Of a DNA stretch of 64,000 nt, positions 16,508-25,577 are shown piece after piece. Source of the DNA: Alteromonas mediterranea DE (GTDB taxonomy: Bacteria; Pseudomonadota; Gammaproteobacteria; Enterobacterales; Alteromonadaceae); contig NC_011138.3 in NCBI RefSeq assembly GCF_000020585.3, forward strand, positions 1,903,136-1,967,135, given 5' to 3'. Numbering within the stretch: position 1 is the first letter of the stretch; each line of letters starts with the position of its first letter. The notes below the pieces were generated by a model that saw only the letters and a program-made list of their open reading frames with translations, had not been told where the DNA came from and did no database searches. Made by a program: the position numbers and the translations under genes.

Positions 16508-18634
16508 ATGACTGAGATGGAAAATAAAGCTGTCGAATACGCAGTGCAGCAGGGTGTTGCCACCCTTACAATGCAAAGCGCACCGGTAAATGCGCTATCA
16601 CGCGCAATAAGAATTGGCTTAATTGAAGGTATAGAAAGCGCGCTTAACGATGCAAGCGTGAAAGCAATCGTTGTTACTTCTTCACTACCCATTTTTTCTG
16701 GTGGTGCAGACATCAGTGAGTTTTCCGGTGGCGATTTGTCGCCCATGTTGCCTGAAGTTTTAGACAAGATAGAAAACGCGACAAAACCCGTGGTTGCCGT
16801 ACTTCCCGGGCCAGCCTTTGGCGGCGGGTTAGAAGTAGCGTTAGCGTGTCACCACCGCATTACTTTTGCGGGCAACAAAGTCGGCCTTCCAGAAGTTAAT
16901 CTTGGAATTTTGCCTGGGGCTGGCGGTACGCAGCGCCTTCCGCGTTTAGCCGATGTTCAAACTTCCCTTGAAATGATTGTAACGGGCAAACCTACATCAG
17001 TAGTGAAGTTACCAGGTGTTTTTGACAAAATTTCCGATAAACCAGAGCATTTGCTTGAAGATACCAAAGCGTATCTGCAGGGCCTTACGCCAGATAAAGC
17101 CATCAAACGTACTTGCGACATTTCGCTTACGATGACAGATGAAACTAAAGGCGTGTTTGATGCGGTAACAGCGCAAACGAAAAAAGCGACCCGTGGCTTT
17201 TTCGCTCCCCTTAAGTGTATTGAGGCAGTGCGCGGCGCGTATACGTTAGCGTTTGACGATGGCCTTAAAAACGAAGGCAAGTTGTTCATGGAATGTATGA
17301 ACACGCCACAAGCCAGAGCACAGCAGCACTTCTTCTTTGCAGAGCGAGCGGCAGGTCATGTGAGTGATTTTGATAAGAACACGCCAGAGCGCAGTATCGA
17401 AAAAGTCGCAATTATAGGCGCAGGTACCATGGGGGGCGGAATTGCAATGAACTTTGCTAATGCCGGTATTCCCGTAACTATGCTTGAGCTTAAAGAAGAG
17501 GCGCTGGAAAAGGGTCTTGCACTCATTCGCAAGAACTACGAGAACTCTGCGAAAAAAGGCAAGCTTACTCAAGAACAAGTAGAAAGTCGCATGGCGCTGC
17601 TATCTGGCACCACATCATACGATGATCTCTCTGATGTCGACTTAGTCATCGAAGCTGTGTTCGAGAAAATGGAAGTAAAGAAAACAGTATTCTCAACGCT
17701 TGATAAAGTGTGCAAGCCCGGCGCTATTTTGGCCTCGAATACATCGACACTGGACATAGACGAAATTGCTACCGCGACGTCACGCCCAGAAGATGTGATT
17801 GGCCTGCATTTCTTCTCGCCTGCCAATGTTATGAAGCTGCTTGAAGTGGTTAAAGCAGAAAAGACATCCGCCGAAGTTATCAAAACCTGCATGAAGATGG
17901 CTAAGCGCATTAGGAAAGTAGCCGTGTTAGTAGGTGTATGCTTTGGATTCGTGGGGAATCGTATGATTGAACCTTACGGTCGTGAAGCCAATCGATTGCT
18001 TCTTGAAGGAGCGACGCCTGAACAGGTTGATCGCGTTTTAACAGAATTTGGCATGCCAATGGGGCCGTTCACGATGGGCGACATGGCGGGCTTAGATATT
18101 GGTTACTATGTGCGTCAATCTCGCCAAGAACACATTTCCCACGATCCCGCCTACGGCGCGGTTGCAGATCGCCTTGTAGAGAAAGGGCGCAACGGGCTAA
18201 AAACCGGGCGTGGTGCTTACAACTACGAGCCAGGGAGTCGCGTTCCTATCCCAGACCCTGAAGTACTTGAAATTGCTAAGCAAGAAGCGGAACGCCTAGG
18301 CGTTCAACAGCGTTCTGACATCTGCGATGAAGAAATTCTTGTTCGTGTTATGTATTCACTGATCAATGAAGGTGCGGCGATTTTAGAGGAAGGTATTGCG
18401 GCAAAGTCTAGCGATATTGATGTGATTTATGTTTACGGCTATGGCTTCCCAGTGTACCGCGGCGGCCCTATGCAATATGCCGATGAAGTAGGGCTTGGGA
18501 CCATTTTAGATAAGCTAACCACTTATCGCGATCAGCTTGGCGAATACGGAAAGATGTGGTTAGAGCCAAGTGATTTATTGGTAAAGCTGGCCCAAGAGGG
18601 CGGCAGTTTTAGAAGCTATAACGCAAAAGCCTAG
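16508..18634 (+). CDS. enoyl-CoA hydratase/3-hydroxyacyl-CoA dehydrogenase fusion
   Basis: Two consecutive beta-oxidation steps on one chain of about 708 residues. N-terminal crotonase domain (SGGADISEF and GPAFGGGLEVALACHHR oxyanion-hole motifs, Glu in LPEVNLGILPGAGGTQR), then an NAD-binding hydroxyacyl-CoA dehydrogenase domain (IIGAGTMGGGIAMNFANAG at about 300) with HFFSPANVMKLLEVV and a C-terminal YGYGFPVYRGGPM. The layout resembles the peroxisomal bifunctional enzyme and FadJ. ATG at 16508 has AGGA seven bases upstream; ATG at 16502 is too close to that site. First gene of a three-gene operon. Confidence 0.94.
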   Translation: MTEMENKAVEYAVQQGVATLTMQSAPVNALSRAIRIGLIEGIESALNDASVKAIVVTSSLPIFSGGADISEFSGGDLSPMLPEVLDKIENATKPVVAVLPGPAFGGGLEVALACHHRITFAGNKVGLPEVNLGILPGAGGTQRLPRLADVQTSLEMIVTGKPTSVVKLPGVFDKISDKPEHLLEDTKAYLQGLTPDKAIKRTCDISLTMTDETKGVFDAVTAQTKKATRGFFAPLKCIEAVRGAYTLAFDDGLKNEGKLFMECMNTPQARAQQHFFFAERAAGHVSDFDKNTPERSIEKVAIIGAGTMGGGIAMNFANAGIPVTMLELKEEALEKGLALIRKNYENSAKKGKLTQEQVESRMALLSGTTSYDDLSDVDLVIEAVFEKMEVKKTVFSTLDKVCKPGAILASNTSTLDIDEIATATSRPEDVIGLHFFSPANVMKLLEVVKAEKTSAEVIKTCMKMAKRIRKVAVLVGVCFGFVGNRMIEPYGREANRLLLEGATPEQVDRVLTEFGMPMGPFTMGDMAGLDIGYYVRQSRQEHISHDPAYGAVADRLVEKGRNGLKTGRGAYNYEPGSRVPIPDPEVLEIAKQEAERLGVQQRSDICDEEILVRVMYSLINEGAAILEEGIAAKSSDIDVIYVYGYGFPVYRGGPMQYADEVGLGTILDKLTTYRDQLGEYGKMWLEPSDLLVKLAQEGGSFRSYNAKA

Positions 18635-18660
18635 TTTTTAAAAAATAGTAATGAGTAAGG

Positions 18661-18682
18661 CGTAAGCCGTTAGCGGCTTACG
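18661..18682 (+). repeat. intercistronic hairpin in beta-oxidation operon
   Basis: CGTAAGCCG-TTAG-CGGCTTACG, a 9-bp perfect stem with no T run, between the multifunctional enzyme and thiolase genes. It may protect or process the message; it does not look like a terminator. Confidence 0.7.
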
Positions 18683-18764
18683 TTACGCACACTAAAGAAA
18701 ACGTGAAATTTAGCTTTACGAGCAGAGTTGAGCTGAATTTTGCGCAATACGAAGGAACAGTAAT

Positions 18765-19946
18765 ATGCGTGATGCAGTAATTGTAAGTACAGCACGTACA
18801 CCAATAGGCCGTGCCTATAAAGGCGCACTAAACAACTTACCCGCGCCGTCGTTAGGTGGTCATGCCATTGAAAATGCGGTATCTCGTGCGGGTATTGACC
18901 CTGCTAGCGTAGATGACGTCATCATGGGCGCAGCGCTCACACAAGGCAGCGGTGGTATGAACATCGGCCGGTTAGCCGGGCTTGCCGGCGGCCTTCCTGT
19001 TACGGTTGCGGGTATGACCCTTGACCGTCAATGTAGTTCAGGTATGTACGCCATCGCTACAGCAGCAAATGCTATTCGTACTGGCGATACCAACATTATG
19101 GTAGCCGGTGGTTTAGATTCTATTTCACTGGTACAAAACAAGAACATGAATATGTTCCGTGCCGTTGACCCTGCACTTGTTGCTAAGCACAAAGATATCT
19201 ACATGCCGATGCTTCAAACCGCTGAAGTGGTAGGCAAGCGTTATAACATTAGCCGCGATGTACAAGATGAGTACGGCTACCAAAGTCAAATGCGCACAGC
19301 AGCAGCGCAAGAGGCCGGTAAGTTTGACGACGAAATTGTACCTATTACAGCAGTTCAAGCGGTGTTCAATAAAGAAACGGGTGAAACCTCTGAGCGCGAA
19401 GTCACCTTGTCTAAAGATGAAGGTAATCGCCCAGAAACTACTCTTGAAGGTTTGAAAGCGTTAAACCCTGTTATTGAAGGCGGCTGCATTACAGCTGGCA
19501 ACGCGAGCCAGCTTTCAGACGGCGCAAGTGCAACAGTTATTATGGATGAGCAGTCAGCAGCGAAAGGCAGTGCTCAGCCACTTGGTATTTATCGCGGTAT
19601 TGCAGTGGCAGGCTGTGAACCTGATGAAATGGGAATTGGCCCGGTATTCGCCATTCCTAAGCTATTAAAGCAGCATGGATTAACCATGGACGATATCGGT
19701 CTATGGGAACTTAACGAAGCATTTGCAGTACAGGTACTCTACTGCCGCGACAAGTTAGGTATTCCAGACGAATTATTAAATGTAAACGGCGGTGCCATTT
19801 CTATTGGTCACCCATACGGCATGAGCGGTGCTCGCATGGTGGGTCACGCACTCATCGAAGGTAAACGACGTGGTGCGAAATATGTAGTTTGCACCATGTG
19901 TATCGGTGGCGGCATGGGCGCTGCTGGTCTATTTGAAGTTATATAG
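18765..19946 (+). CDS. acetyl-CoA C-acyltransferase (thiolase)
   Basis: Thiolytic last step of beta-oxidation. 393 residues with the acyl-accepting Cys in [15 protein letters not shown] (about residue 90), the NEAFAVQ motif, the His in [13 protein letters not shown] and the proton-donor Cys in [13 protein letters not shown]. The length is standard. It follows the fused hydratase/dehydrogenase by 130 bp and precedes an acyl-CoA dehydrogenase by a few bases, completing a beta-oxidation set. Confidence 0.96.
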   Translation: MRDAVIVSTARTPIGRAYKGALNNLPAPSLGGHAIENAVSRAGIDPASVDDVIMGAALTQGSGGMNIGRLAGLAGGLPVTVAGMTLDRQCSSGMYAIATAANAIRTGDTNIMVAGGLDSISLVQNKNMNMFRAVDPALVAKHKDIYMPMLQTAEVVGKRYNISRDVQDEYGYQSQMRTAAAQEAGKFDDEIVPITAVQAVFNKETGETSEREVTLSKDEGNRPETTLEGLKALNPVIEGGCITAGNASQLSDGASATVIMDEQSAAKGSAQPLGIYRGIAVAGCEPDEMGIGPVFAIPKLLKQHGLTMDDIGLWELNEAFAVQVLYCRDKLGIPDELLNVNGGAISIGHPYGMSGARMVGHALIEGKRRGAKYVVCTMCIGGGMGAAGLFEVI

Positions 19947-19955
19947 GTATTGGGT

Positions 19956-21755
19956 ATGGAAGGTTATAAAGCTCCACAACGTGACGCCATGTTTGTAACA
20001 CATGAGCTACTAAATTATCAAAATCACTATCAGAAGCTGGGATTCGAAGAAGCGTCTGAAGACTTAGTGTCTGCAATTTTTGCAGAAGCTGCTAAGTTCT
20101 CTGAAAACACGCTTGCACCTATTAACGCATCAGGCGATGAAGAAGGGTGCAAGTGGGTTGATGGCGAAGTAACGACGCCGAAAGGCTTTAAAGAAGCGTA
20201 TCAAACCTACGTAGAGGGTGGCTGGCCAAGTATGTCTCACCCAGAAGAATTTGGTGGTCAAGCGCTACCATATTCATTGTCTTCTATCATTGCTGAATGG
20301 TTCTCAGGCGCGAACCACTCGTGGGCCATGTACCCAGGCCTTAGTCAGGGCTGTATGGAAACATTAAAAGCCCACGGTACTGAGTTGCAGCAAAAAATGT
20401 TTCTTGAAAAACTGGTAAGCGGTGAGTGGACAGGCACAATGTGTCTAACCGAAGCGCACTGTGGCTCAGACTTAGGCATGCTGAAATGTCGCGCCGAGCC
20501 TCAGGAAGACGGCAGCTATAGCTTAACGGGCACAAAGATTTTTATCTCTGCCGGTGAACACGATATGTCTGAAAATATCGTACACATCGTGTTGGCTCGC
20601 TTGCCTGACGCACCAGAGGGCACTAAAGGTATCTCGCTATTTGTGGTGCCTAAATTCAATGTATCTGAAGAAGGCGAAAAGCAAGATAGAAATGCAGTTG
20701 CGTGTGGCAGTATTGAACACAAAATGGGCATCAAGGCCAGCGCAACGTGTGTTATCAACTTTGACGGCGCAAAAGGTTTCTTAATTGGCCCACCAAACCG
20801 TGGCCTAAATTGCATGTTTACCTTTATGAATACAGCACGTATTGGTACTGGTCTAGAAGGTCTTGCGGCATCGGAAGCGTCATTCCAAGGTGCGCTGCGC
20901 TACGCGAAAGATCGCATTCAGTTTCGCTCAATGACCGGGCGTAAAAACCCAGATGGTCCGGCCGACCCGATTATCGTGCACCCTGACGTGCGCCGTATGC
21001 TATTGACGCAAAAGGCGTTTGCTGAGGGAAATCGTGCGCTTGCCGCTTATTGCATGCAAATGGTTGACGTTACCCTTTACGGTGATAATGCGGCCGAGAA
21101 ACAAGAAGCTGAAGCTAAACTTGCTTTCTTAACGCCTATTGTAAAAGCGTTTTTAACCGAAACGGCACAAGAATCAACCAGCTATGGCATGCAGGTTTAC
21201 GGTGGACATGGCTTTATAAAAGAGTGGGGCATGGAGCAGCTAGCGCGTGATACGCGTATTTGTACCATGTATGAAGGGACTACTGGTATTCAAGCGGTAG
21301 ACTTATTAGGCCGCAAAGTAATGGGCTCTAACGGTGAGTTGCTTAATGTATTTGTACAAGAAGTACGTGACTACTGTAACTCGCTTCGCGACAACGCCCA
21401 ATTTAGTGCCTGGACTAATGCCCTGAGTTCTCACCTTGACGAATGGCAGCAAATTACTATGGATATTGGTAAAGCCGCCGCGTCAAACCCAGATGAAATA
21501 GGTGCGGCGTCTGTTGACTACCTGATGTATTCGGGTTACGTCACCGTGGCTTACTTCTGGCTTAAAATGGCAGTGAAGGCACAAGAGCAACTCGATGCCG
21601 GTAGTACAGAAACTGAGTTTTACCAGAGCAAGATCTTAACGACGGGTTTCTACTTTGACCGCTTGTTAACACGTACTCGTTCTCTTGTTTCTGCAATGCA
21701 ATCAGGCGCTGACAACTTGATGTCTATGCCAGAGAGCATGTTTGCTATCGAGTAA
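19956..21755 (+). CDS. acyl-CoA dehydrogenase (long form)
   Basis: First, FAD-dependent step of beta-oxidation. About 599 residues, longer than the 380-residue core family because of the N-terminal AcylCoADH_N (YKAPQRDAMFV) and C-terminal DUF3604-like extensions seen in this long subfamily. Core signatures: LTEAHCGSDLG, GTKIFISAGEHD, and YGGHGFIKEWGMEQLARDTRI with the catalytic Glu region MYEGTTGIQAVDLLGRK. ATG at 19956 chosen; TTG at 19950 is possible. It ends the operon. Confidence 0.95.
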   Translation: MEGYKAPQRDAMFVTHELLNYQNHYQKLGFEEASEDLVSAIFAEAAKFSENTLAPINASGDEEGCKWVDGEVTTPKGFKEAYQTYVEGGWPSMSHPEEFGGQALPYSLSSIIAEWFSGANHSWAMYPGLSQGCMETLKAHGTELQQKMFLEKLVSGEWTGTMCLTEAHCGSDLGMLKCRAEPQEDGSYSLTGTKIFISAGEHDMSENIVHIVLARLPDAPEGTKGISLFVVPKFNVSEEGEKQDRNAVACGSIEHKMGIKASATCVINFDGAKGFLIGPPNRGLNCMFTFMNTARIGTGLEGLAASEASFQGALRYAKDRIQFRSMTGRKNPDGPADPIIVHPDVRRMLLTQKAFAEGNRALAAYCMQMVDVTLYGDNAAEKQEAEAKLAFLTPIVKAFLTETAQESTSYGMQVYGGHGFIKEWGMEQLARDTRICTMYEGTTGIQAVDLLGRKVMGSNGELLNVFVQEVRDYCNSLRDNAQFSAWTNALSSHLDEWQQITMDIGKAAASNPDEIGAASVDYLMYSGYVTVAYFWLKMAVKAQEQLDAGSTETEFYQSKILTTGFYFDRLLTRTRSLVSAMQSGADNLMSMPESMFAIE

Positions 21756-21814
21756 TGCCATAGTAGTTAAACGAGCAATAAAACTCGTGCGCAGGTAAAA
21801 GTGCGCACGACAAG

Positions 21815-21868
21815 CCGAGCAAATAGGTAACCAAGTTTTTTGGATACGTTATTTAGCTCGGTTTTTTT
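21815..21868 (+). terminator. beta-oxidation operon terminator
   Basis: CCGAGC plus AAATA pair with TATTT and GCTCGG (21815-21825 / 21850-21861, one bulge), followed by a 7-T run. Confidence 0.75.
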
Positions 21869-21893
21869 GTTTTTGAAGATAAGAAAGGTATCT

Positions 21894-21974
21894 ATGACCT
21901 CATTGACAAAAACTCAGCAAGCAGTGAATAGCAGCCACGATACCCATTGGTACGCCGAAACTTTACAAAGGTAG
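21894..21974 (+). CDS. possible 26-residue small protein
   Basis: ATG with AAAGG about five bases upstream, encoding 26 mostly polar residues (C-terminus HWYAETLQR). No recognisable family and no membrane segment. It lies after the operon terminator. Could be a real small protein, a gene remnant or chance. Confidence 0.2.
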   Translation: MTSLTKTQQAVNSSHDTHWYAETLQR

Positions 21975-22035
21975 TATTAAAAAGGCCGGATAGGTAAAGG
22001 CAAAAAGAATGACTTTTTAGGGAGTAGAAAGGGGT

Positions 22036-22103
22036 GAGGCCCCAAAAAGGGGCCTCCAGTGCGGCATCCTGCCGCTACCATGTTGAACTGGTGTATCACA
22101 TGG
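22036..22103 (-). ncRNA. structured 3' UTR of DUF3718 gene, copy 1
   Basis: Reading from the stop codon on the minus strand there are three hairpins: (1) CCATGT/ACATGG (22078-22083 / 22098-22103, extended by TGA/TCA), (2) GCGGCA/TGCCGC (22061-22066 / 22070-22075), (3) GAGGCCCC/GGGGCCTC (22036-22043 / 22049-22056). The third lacks a clear T run here. The same order occurs after the two paralogues. Hairpin 2 differs in sequence between copies but stays paired. Confidence 0.65.
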
Positions 22104-22121
22104 TGTGACTTAAATGTTTTA

Positions 22122-22520
22122 TTAGATTCTGCCGTTAAGCTCAGCTGAAATTGGTGAGCTTTGAAGGCCTTGCTCTGCAATCCAAGCTTGAAGAGTCTTG
22201 CCGTCAGCTTCAGGTGCCGCTAGGTCTTTACTTGGCATTTTCTTTACAAGTAGTGTGCCTACGTCCACTGCGTTGTTAGTAATGGCCGTGCGGATAAGGC
22301 TTTGACCGTTACAAGAAATACCTGAGTAGTAATCGCGAAGCTTAAGCTTGTAATCTGACTGTACGCTACGCATTTTTTTGCGTAGTTCGCCTTTGTCATC
22401 TGCCTGTACAATAGTACAGATATTTGCAAGGGCTTCGTTAATGTCATTCGCTTGCGCTGCGTTAGAAAAAGCTAAAGTAGATGCTGCAATTACTAGAGAA
22501 GTTTTAACGATTTTCAACAT
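22122..22520 (-). CDS. DUF3718 family periplasmic protein, copy 1
   Basis: 132 residues with a signal peptide (MLKIVKTSLVIAASTLAFS, cleavage near AQAND). The mature domain has ANICTIVQADDKGELRKKM, DYYSGISCNGQSLIRTA and VGTLLVKKMPSKDL, typical of DUF3718. Two Cys (35 and 70) could form a disulfide. Function unknown. It is nearly identical to the copy at 22764-23162, with a third copy at 30163-30555. An inverted repeat (22621-22638) lies about 100 bp upstream. Start is preceded by GAAGGAA. Confidence 0.88.
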   Translation of the reverse strand: MLKIVKTSLVIAASTLAFSNAAQANDINEALANICTIVQADDKGELRKKMRSVQSDYKLKLRDYYSGISCNGQSLIRTAITNNAVDVGTLLVKKMPSKDLAAPEADGKTLQAWIAEQGLQSSPISAELNGRI

Positions 22521-22620
22521 GGTTAAATTCCTTCGTTTGTTGTTTTTAAGATTATGTTTGTTCGTTGAGATGTATTTAACCTCAAACTAAGTAATTGAAA
22601 AACATGTTGTAAAATAACAG

Positions 22621-22638
22621 GGTATACCAAAGTATACC
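22621..22638. promoter_or_regulatory. candidate operator upstream of DUF3718 copy 1
   Basis: GGTATAC-CAAA-GTATACC, a perfect 7-bp inverted repeat about 100 bp upstream of the start. Related GGTAT/ATACC palindromes sit at matching distances before the other two copies. Confidence 0.5.
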
Positions 22639-22682
22639 TTTGGGTTTGGGCGGGGGGATGAAGCGGAATTAGCCCAATAAAA

Positions 22683-22750
22683 AAGGCCCCGTAGCAGTGG
22701 GGCCTTCGAATGCAGCTATTGCTGCAACCATGTTGAATGGGCTCACATGG
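22683..22750 (-). ncRNA. structured 3' UTR of DUF3718 gene, copy 2, with terminator
   Basis: CCATGT/ACATGG (22728-22733 / 22745-22750), then TGCAGC/GCTGCA (22711-22716 / 22721-22726, loop TATT), then the terminator stem AAGGCCCC/GGGGCCTT (22683-22690 / 22699-22706), followed on the minus strand by a run of T. Order and spacing match copies 1 and 3. Confidence 0.75.
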
Positions 22751-22763
22751 TAATGTGAATAGC

Positions 22764-23162
22764 TTAAATTCTATCGTTCAGTTCGGCAGAGATAGGAGAA
22801 CTCTGTAAGCCTTGTTCTGCAATCCAAGCCTGAAGAGTCTTACCGTCGGCTTCTGGCTGGGTCAAATCCTTACTTGGCATTTTTTTCACCAATAGTGTGC
22901 CTACTTCAACAGCATTGTTGCTTAAAGCTGTTCTAATAAGACTTTGTCCGCCACACGAAACACCAGAGTAGTAATCGCGAAGTTTTAACTTAAAGTCAGA
23001 TTGCACACGACGCATTTTTTTGCGCAGTTCACCTTTGTCGTCTGCTTGCACAATGGTACAAATGTTGGCTAGCGCTTCGTTTACATCGTTTGCTTGCGCT
23101 GTATGTGAGAAAGCTAAGGTAGACGCTGCTATGACTAAAGAGGTTTTAACAATTTTCAACAT
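22764..23162 (-). CDS. DUF3718 family periplasmic protein, copy 2
   Basis: 132 residues, same architecture as copy 1: signal peptide, ANICTIVQADDKGELRKKM, two Cys (SGVSCGGQSL carries the second) and a C-terminal EADGKTLQAWIAEQGLQ. It differs mainly by conservative changes (RRVQSDFKLK, LSNNAVEVG). It is tandem with copy 1, each copy having its own upstream palindrome and 3' hairpins, so the two are separate transcription units and not an operon. Confidence 0.88.
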   Translation of the reverse strand: MLKIVKTSLVIAASTLAFSHTAQANDVNEALANICTIVQADDKGELRKKMRRVQSDFKLKLRDYYSGVSCGGQSLIRTALSNNAVEVGTLLVKKMPSKDLTQPEADGKTLQAWIAEQGLQSSPISAELNDRI

Positions 23163-23257
23163 GGTTAAATTTCCTTCGTTTGTTTGATTAAAAGTTTTGC
23201 TTGTTGGAACTAATTAAAAAACAACCAGGTTGAGTAAAAAACATTCATTCGAATAAC

Positions 23258-23279
23258 AAGGTATATCAGTCAATACCTT
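23258..23279. promoter_or_regulatory. candidate operator upstream of DUF3718 copy 2
   Basis: AAGGTAT / ATACCTT, a perfect 7-bp inverted repeat (spacer 8), about 106 bp from its centre to the start codon. Confidence 0.5.
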
Positions 23280-23388
23280 ATACTAAAGATGTAAGTAGAG
23301 TGGAATTTGCTGTTAGCCTTTAGTATTAAAGGGGTAGAGGGGATGACGGAAGGGGAAATGACTTGATCAATAAAGCAGCAAAAAAGGC

Positions 23389-23419
23389 GCAAAAAAACAG
23401 CGCTTCACTGTTTTTTTGC
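23389..23419 (-). terminator. terminator of the SorC-type regulator transcript
   Basis: GCAAAAAAACAG / CTGTTTTTTTGC, a 12-bp perfect stem with loop CGCTTCA, about 60 bp past the regulator stop. T-rich on the minus strand. Confidence 0.75.
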
Positions 23420-23477
23420 TTTTTCTCAGCGACTTTCGTTGTTAATTTTGAAAAAGTCGTTTCAATTTAAAGTCGTG

Positions 23478-24434
23478 CTATGCATCAAGTAATGCCGACG
23501 CCGTGCGTTCTGTAGTGATTAACCCGTTTAAAAATTTAGAGCGAAGCGCACCTCTAATGGCATTGAATTTGTTGTCTCCCGCAGCAATACCAATAACGGG
23601 TTTCTCTGGGGTGGCTTTAAGTTTAACGCTCGTTACCCGTTGGTTAATGTCGCACTTGATCAATGCGCCCTCTTCGTTAAACACCCAGCTGATAATTTCG
23701 CCGCAAGCGCCTGAGTCGGCTAGAATGCCTAACTCGTCGTCGTCAATGAATCCGTCTTTATATAGCGGAGATACGCTGCCTAGGTTGCCTATGCCTACAA
23801 AGCTGATATCAGCCTGTTCGGCCAACGAATGAATGCGAGATATATGCTTTTGTTGATGCCATACATCTCGTTCCTCTTCGCTCGAAGCAATAACCGGTGT
23901 TGGCATAGGGTAGTGCTGGGCTTTTAATCGGTCAGCAACATGTACCGCCACGTCGTAACGGGTCGCTTCTCCATTTTCAGCTATATTACCGACGAGGGAA
24001 ACAATTTTATGTTGCGGGCAGTGCAATAACGATAACTCATCCGCACAAGCACGAAGCACTCTTCCGGTGCCAAATGCTATGGTTTGCGGAGCGTCGTGTT
24101 TAAGTGCGCGTTCTATAGCTGCCGCGCCGGCCTGTCCCAGCCCCTGTGTAGAGTTAGGGTCGTCATCTACATTTGGCACGATATCGCAAAATGTCAGCCC
24201 AAACTTTTCTCGTAGCCCTTGCGCTAATTCCATGCATCTGGCAATAGGGTGTTCCAAGCGCACTTTAACCAGCCCTTCTGACATAGACAGTGCGACCAGT
24301 CTTTGTGCACTTTGACGGGAAGTTTTAAGGGTTTTCGCTATTTCGTCCTGTGTTTTTCCGCCCACATAATACATCCATCCCGCTCTGGCCGCTTCATCCA
24401 GTTTGTTGAGTTCGTTTTGTGCTTTCTTACTCAT
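23478..24434 (-). CDS. SorC/DeoR-type sugar-binding transcriptional regulator
   Basis: 318 residues. N-terminal helix-turn-helix (GGKTQDEIAKTLKTSRQSAQRLV, about residues 25-48), then a sugar-phosphate-isomerase-like effector domain (IAFGTGRVLRACADEL, FVGIGNLGSVSPL, DSGACGEIISWVFNEEG) as in SorC-family regulators. The start overlaps the end of the HAD gene by 8 bases, so they are one operon. It lies divergently beside the permease-dehydrogenase operon and probably controls it in response to a polyol-derived phosphate. Confidence 0.92.
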   Translation of the reverse strand: MSKKAQNELNKLDEAARAGWMYYVGGKTQDEIAKTLKTSRQSAQRLVALSMSEGLVKVRLEHPIARCMELAQGLREKFGLTFCDIVPNVDDDPNSTQGLGQAGAAAIERALKHDAPQTIAFGTGRVLRACADELSLLHCPQHKIVSLVGNIAENGEATRYDVAVHVADRLKAQHYPMPTPVIASSEEERDVWHQQKHISRIHSLAEQADISFVGIGNLGSVSPLYKDGFIDDDELGILADSGACGEIISWVFNEEGALIKCDINQRVTSVKLKATPEKPVIGIAAGDNKFNAIRGALRSKFLNGLITTERTASALLDA

Positions 24435-25101
24435 GTTTTTTTCTCGTATTAAATAAGTCAGGGAACCGTGTTGTAAACCCGTCCCAAGAAGTAATGGTGT
24501 GCTCGTTGTGTTCTACTAGGTTACGTAAATGAGTACCGCCTGTGTAGTGAAGGTAGCGCATTCCGGCGGCTTTTGCCCCCGCCAAGCCTGGCTCGGAGTC
24601 TTCAATCACTAAACAGGTGCGTGGGCTGCAATTAAGTGCATTGGCGGCATAAAGAAATAAGTCTGGCGCTGGTTTACCTCTGCTTACCAATGAGCGGGTA
24701 AATATACGGTCGTTAAAATAGGTAATTAGGCCAGTACTTTTTAATGCTTTTTCGGTTCTCTCTGGTGAACTGCTTGTCGCCACGCAAAAGGGGACACGCA
24801 ACGAAGAGAGAACATCTATAATGCCTGACGTTGCAGTTAGGTGGCGTTCAAAGGCGTGAAAAAGCAGTGTATGAAACTCACTTTCCAGAGAAGGGGTCAA
24901 TGAAAGCGCAAAATCCTCTTCTATTTTGCTCCTTACATGCTCCATGCTTTTGCCTAGAAAGTTTTCGATAAAATACTGCTTAGTGAGTGCAATATCATAA
25001 TTCGCTAAAACCGATTTCCACGCCTGCATAGACAGCACTTCGCTATCTATAAGTACACCATCACAGTCAAAAATAACTAAATCAATGTTATCAGTTCGCA
25101 A
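24427..25101 (-). CDS. HAD-IA family sugar-phosphatase-like hydrolase
   Basis: 224 residues. HAD motif I FDCDGVLIDSE with cap insertion, motif II Thr/Ser in VATSSSPERT, motif III Lys in SRGKPAPDLFLYAA and motif IV EDSEPGLAGAKAAGM. This is the beta-phosphoglucomutase-like subgroup (YieH/YniC-type phosphatases). It is transcribed first in a two-gene operon with the SorC-type regulator. Context suggests a sugar or polyol phosphate as substrate. Confidence 0.92.
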   Translation of the reverse strand: MRTDNIDLVIFDCDGVLIDSEVLSMQAWKSVLANYDIALTKQYFIENFLGKSMEHVRSKIEEDFALSLTPSLESEFHTLLFHAFERHLTATSGIIDVLSSLRVPFCVATSSSPERTEKALKSTGLITYFNDRIFTRSLVSRGKPAPDLFLYAANALNCSPRTCLVIEDSEPGLAGAKAAGMRYLHYTGGTHLRNLVEHNEHTITSWDGFTTRFPDLFNTRKKHE

Positions 25102-25577
25102 GAATCACCCTTAATGCATTTACCATAGTTTTGCCTTATTCCATACTTTCCTACGCAATACCTGTTCAATGATTACAAGGGAAATAAAAAGCACCCCTTG
25201 AATATTTGCTTAAGTGTAAAGTAATTGATGCCAACGTTTCTACCGTTAATTTAATGCGCCAATCGCGATAACGCTGTTTTACGTAAACTCGCTGAAATTA
25301 CTCAATGTATTAACAATACCATTTTATATCTTCGCTATTTACTTCAAAGAGATACCCCTAAGGGAAAAGGCTGGCGTACATTTGTTGAGCAATTTTGTCG
25401 TGTTAAAAATTTAACGCATAGCGACTTTATTTTGTTAATTCGTGTTTACAAATGAAGGGGTATGTGCAAATATTCACGAAAATGAGATATGTCTCACAAG
25501 TTGGGCAATTGCTCTATCTGCATTGTCGCTACAAAGACACAACAAAGAGACATCCACCTATAACAAGAGATTTGAAG
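25102..25577. other. divergent control region of the sugar-alcohol locus
   Basis: 476 bp without a gene between the HAD-regulator operon (minus) and the permease operon (plus). AT-rich. It holds a palindrome at 25483-25496 and an imperfect one just upstream (GTGCAAATATTCAC at 25464-25477). Confidence 0.6.
25483..25496. promoter_or_regulatory. candidate operator of the permease-dehydrogenase operon
   Basis: TGAGA-TATG-TCTCA, a perfect 5-bp-arm palindrome about 80 bp before the permease start. A second imperfect dyad lies about 20 bp upstream, consistent with a multimeric SorC-type regulator. Motif-based only. Confidence 0.35.

Larger units (their letters stand above)
21756..22035. other. gene-poor stretch after the beta-oxidation operon
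   Basis: Holds a perfect 8-bp hairpin (CGTGCGCA / TGCGCACG, 21786-21809), the operon terminator (21815-21868) and a 26-codon reading frame at 21894-21974 with AAGG upstream. I see no longer gene here. Confidence 0.6.
23163..23477. other. intergenic stretch, DUF3718 copy 2 promoter and SorC-type terminator
   Basis: No gene seen. It contains the copy-2 5' leader, the palindrome at 23258-23279 and the terminator at 23389-23419. Confidence 0.6.
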
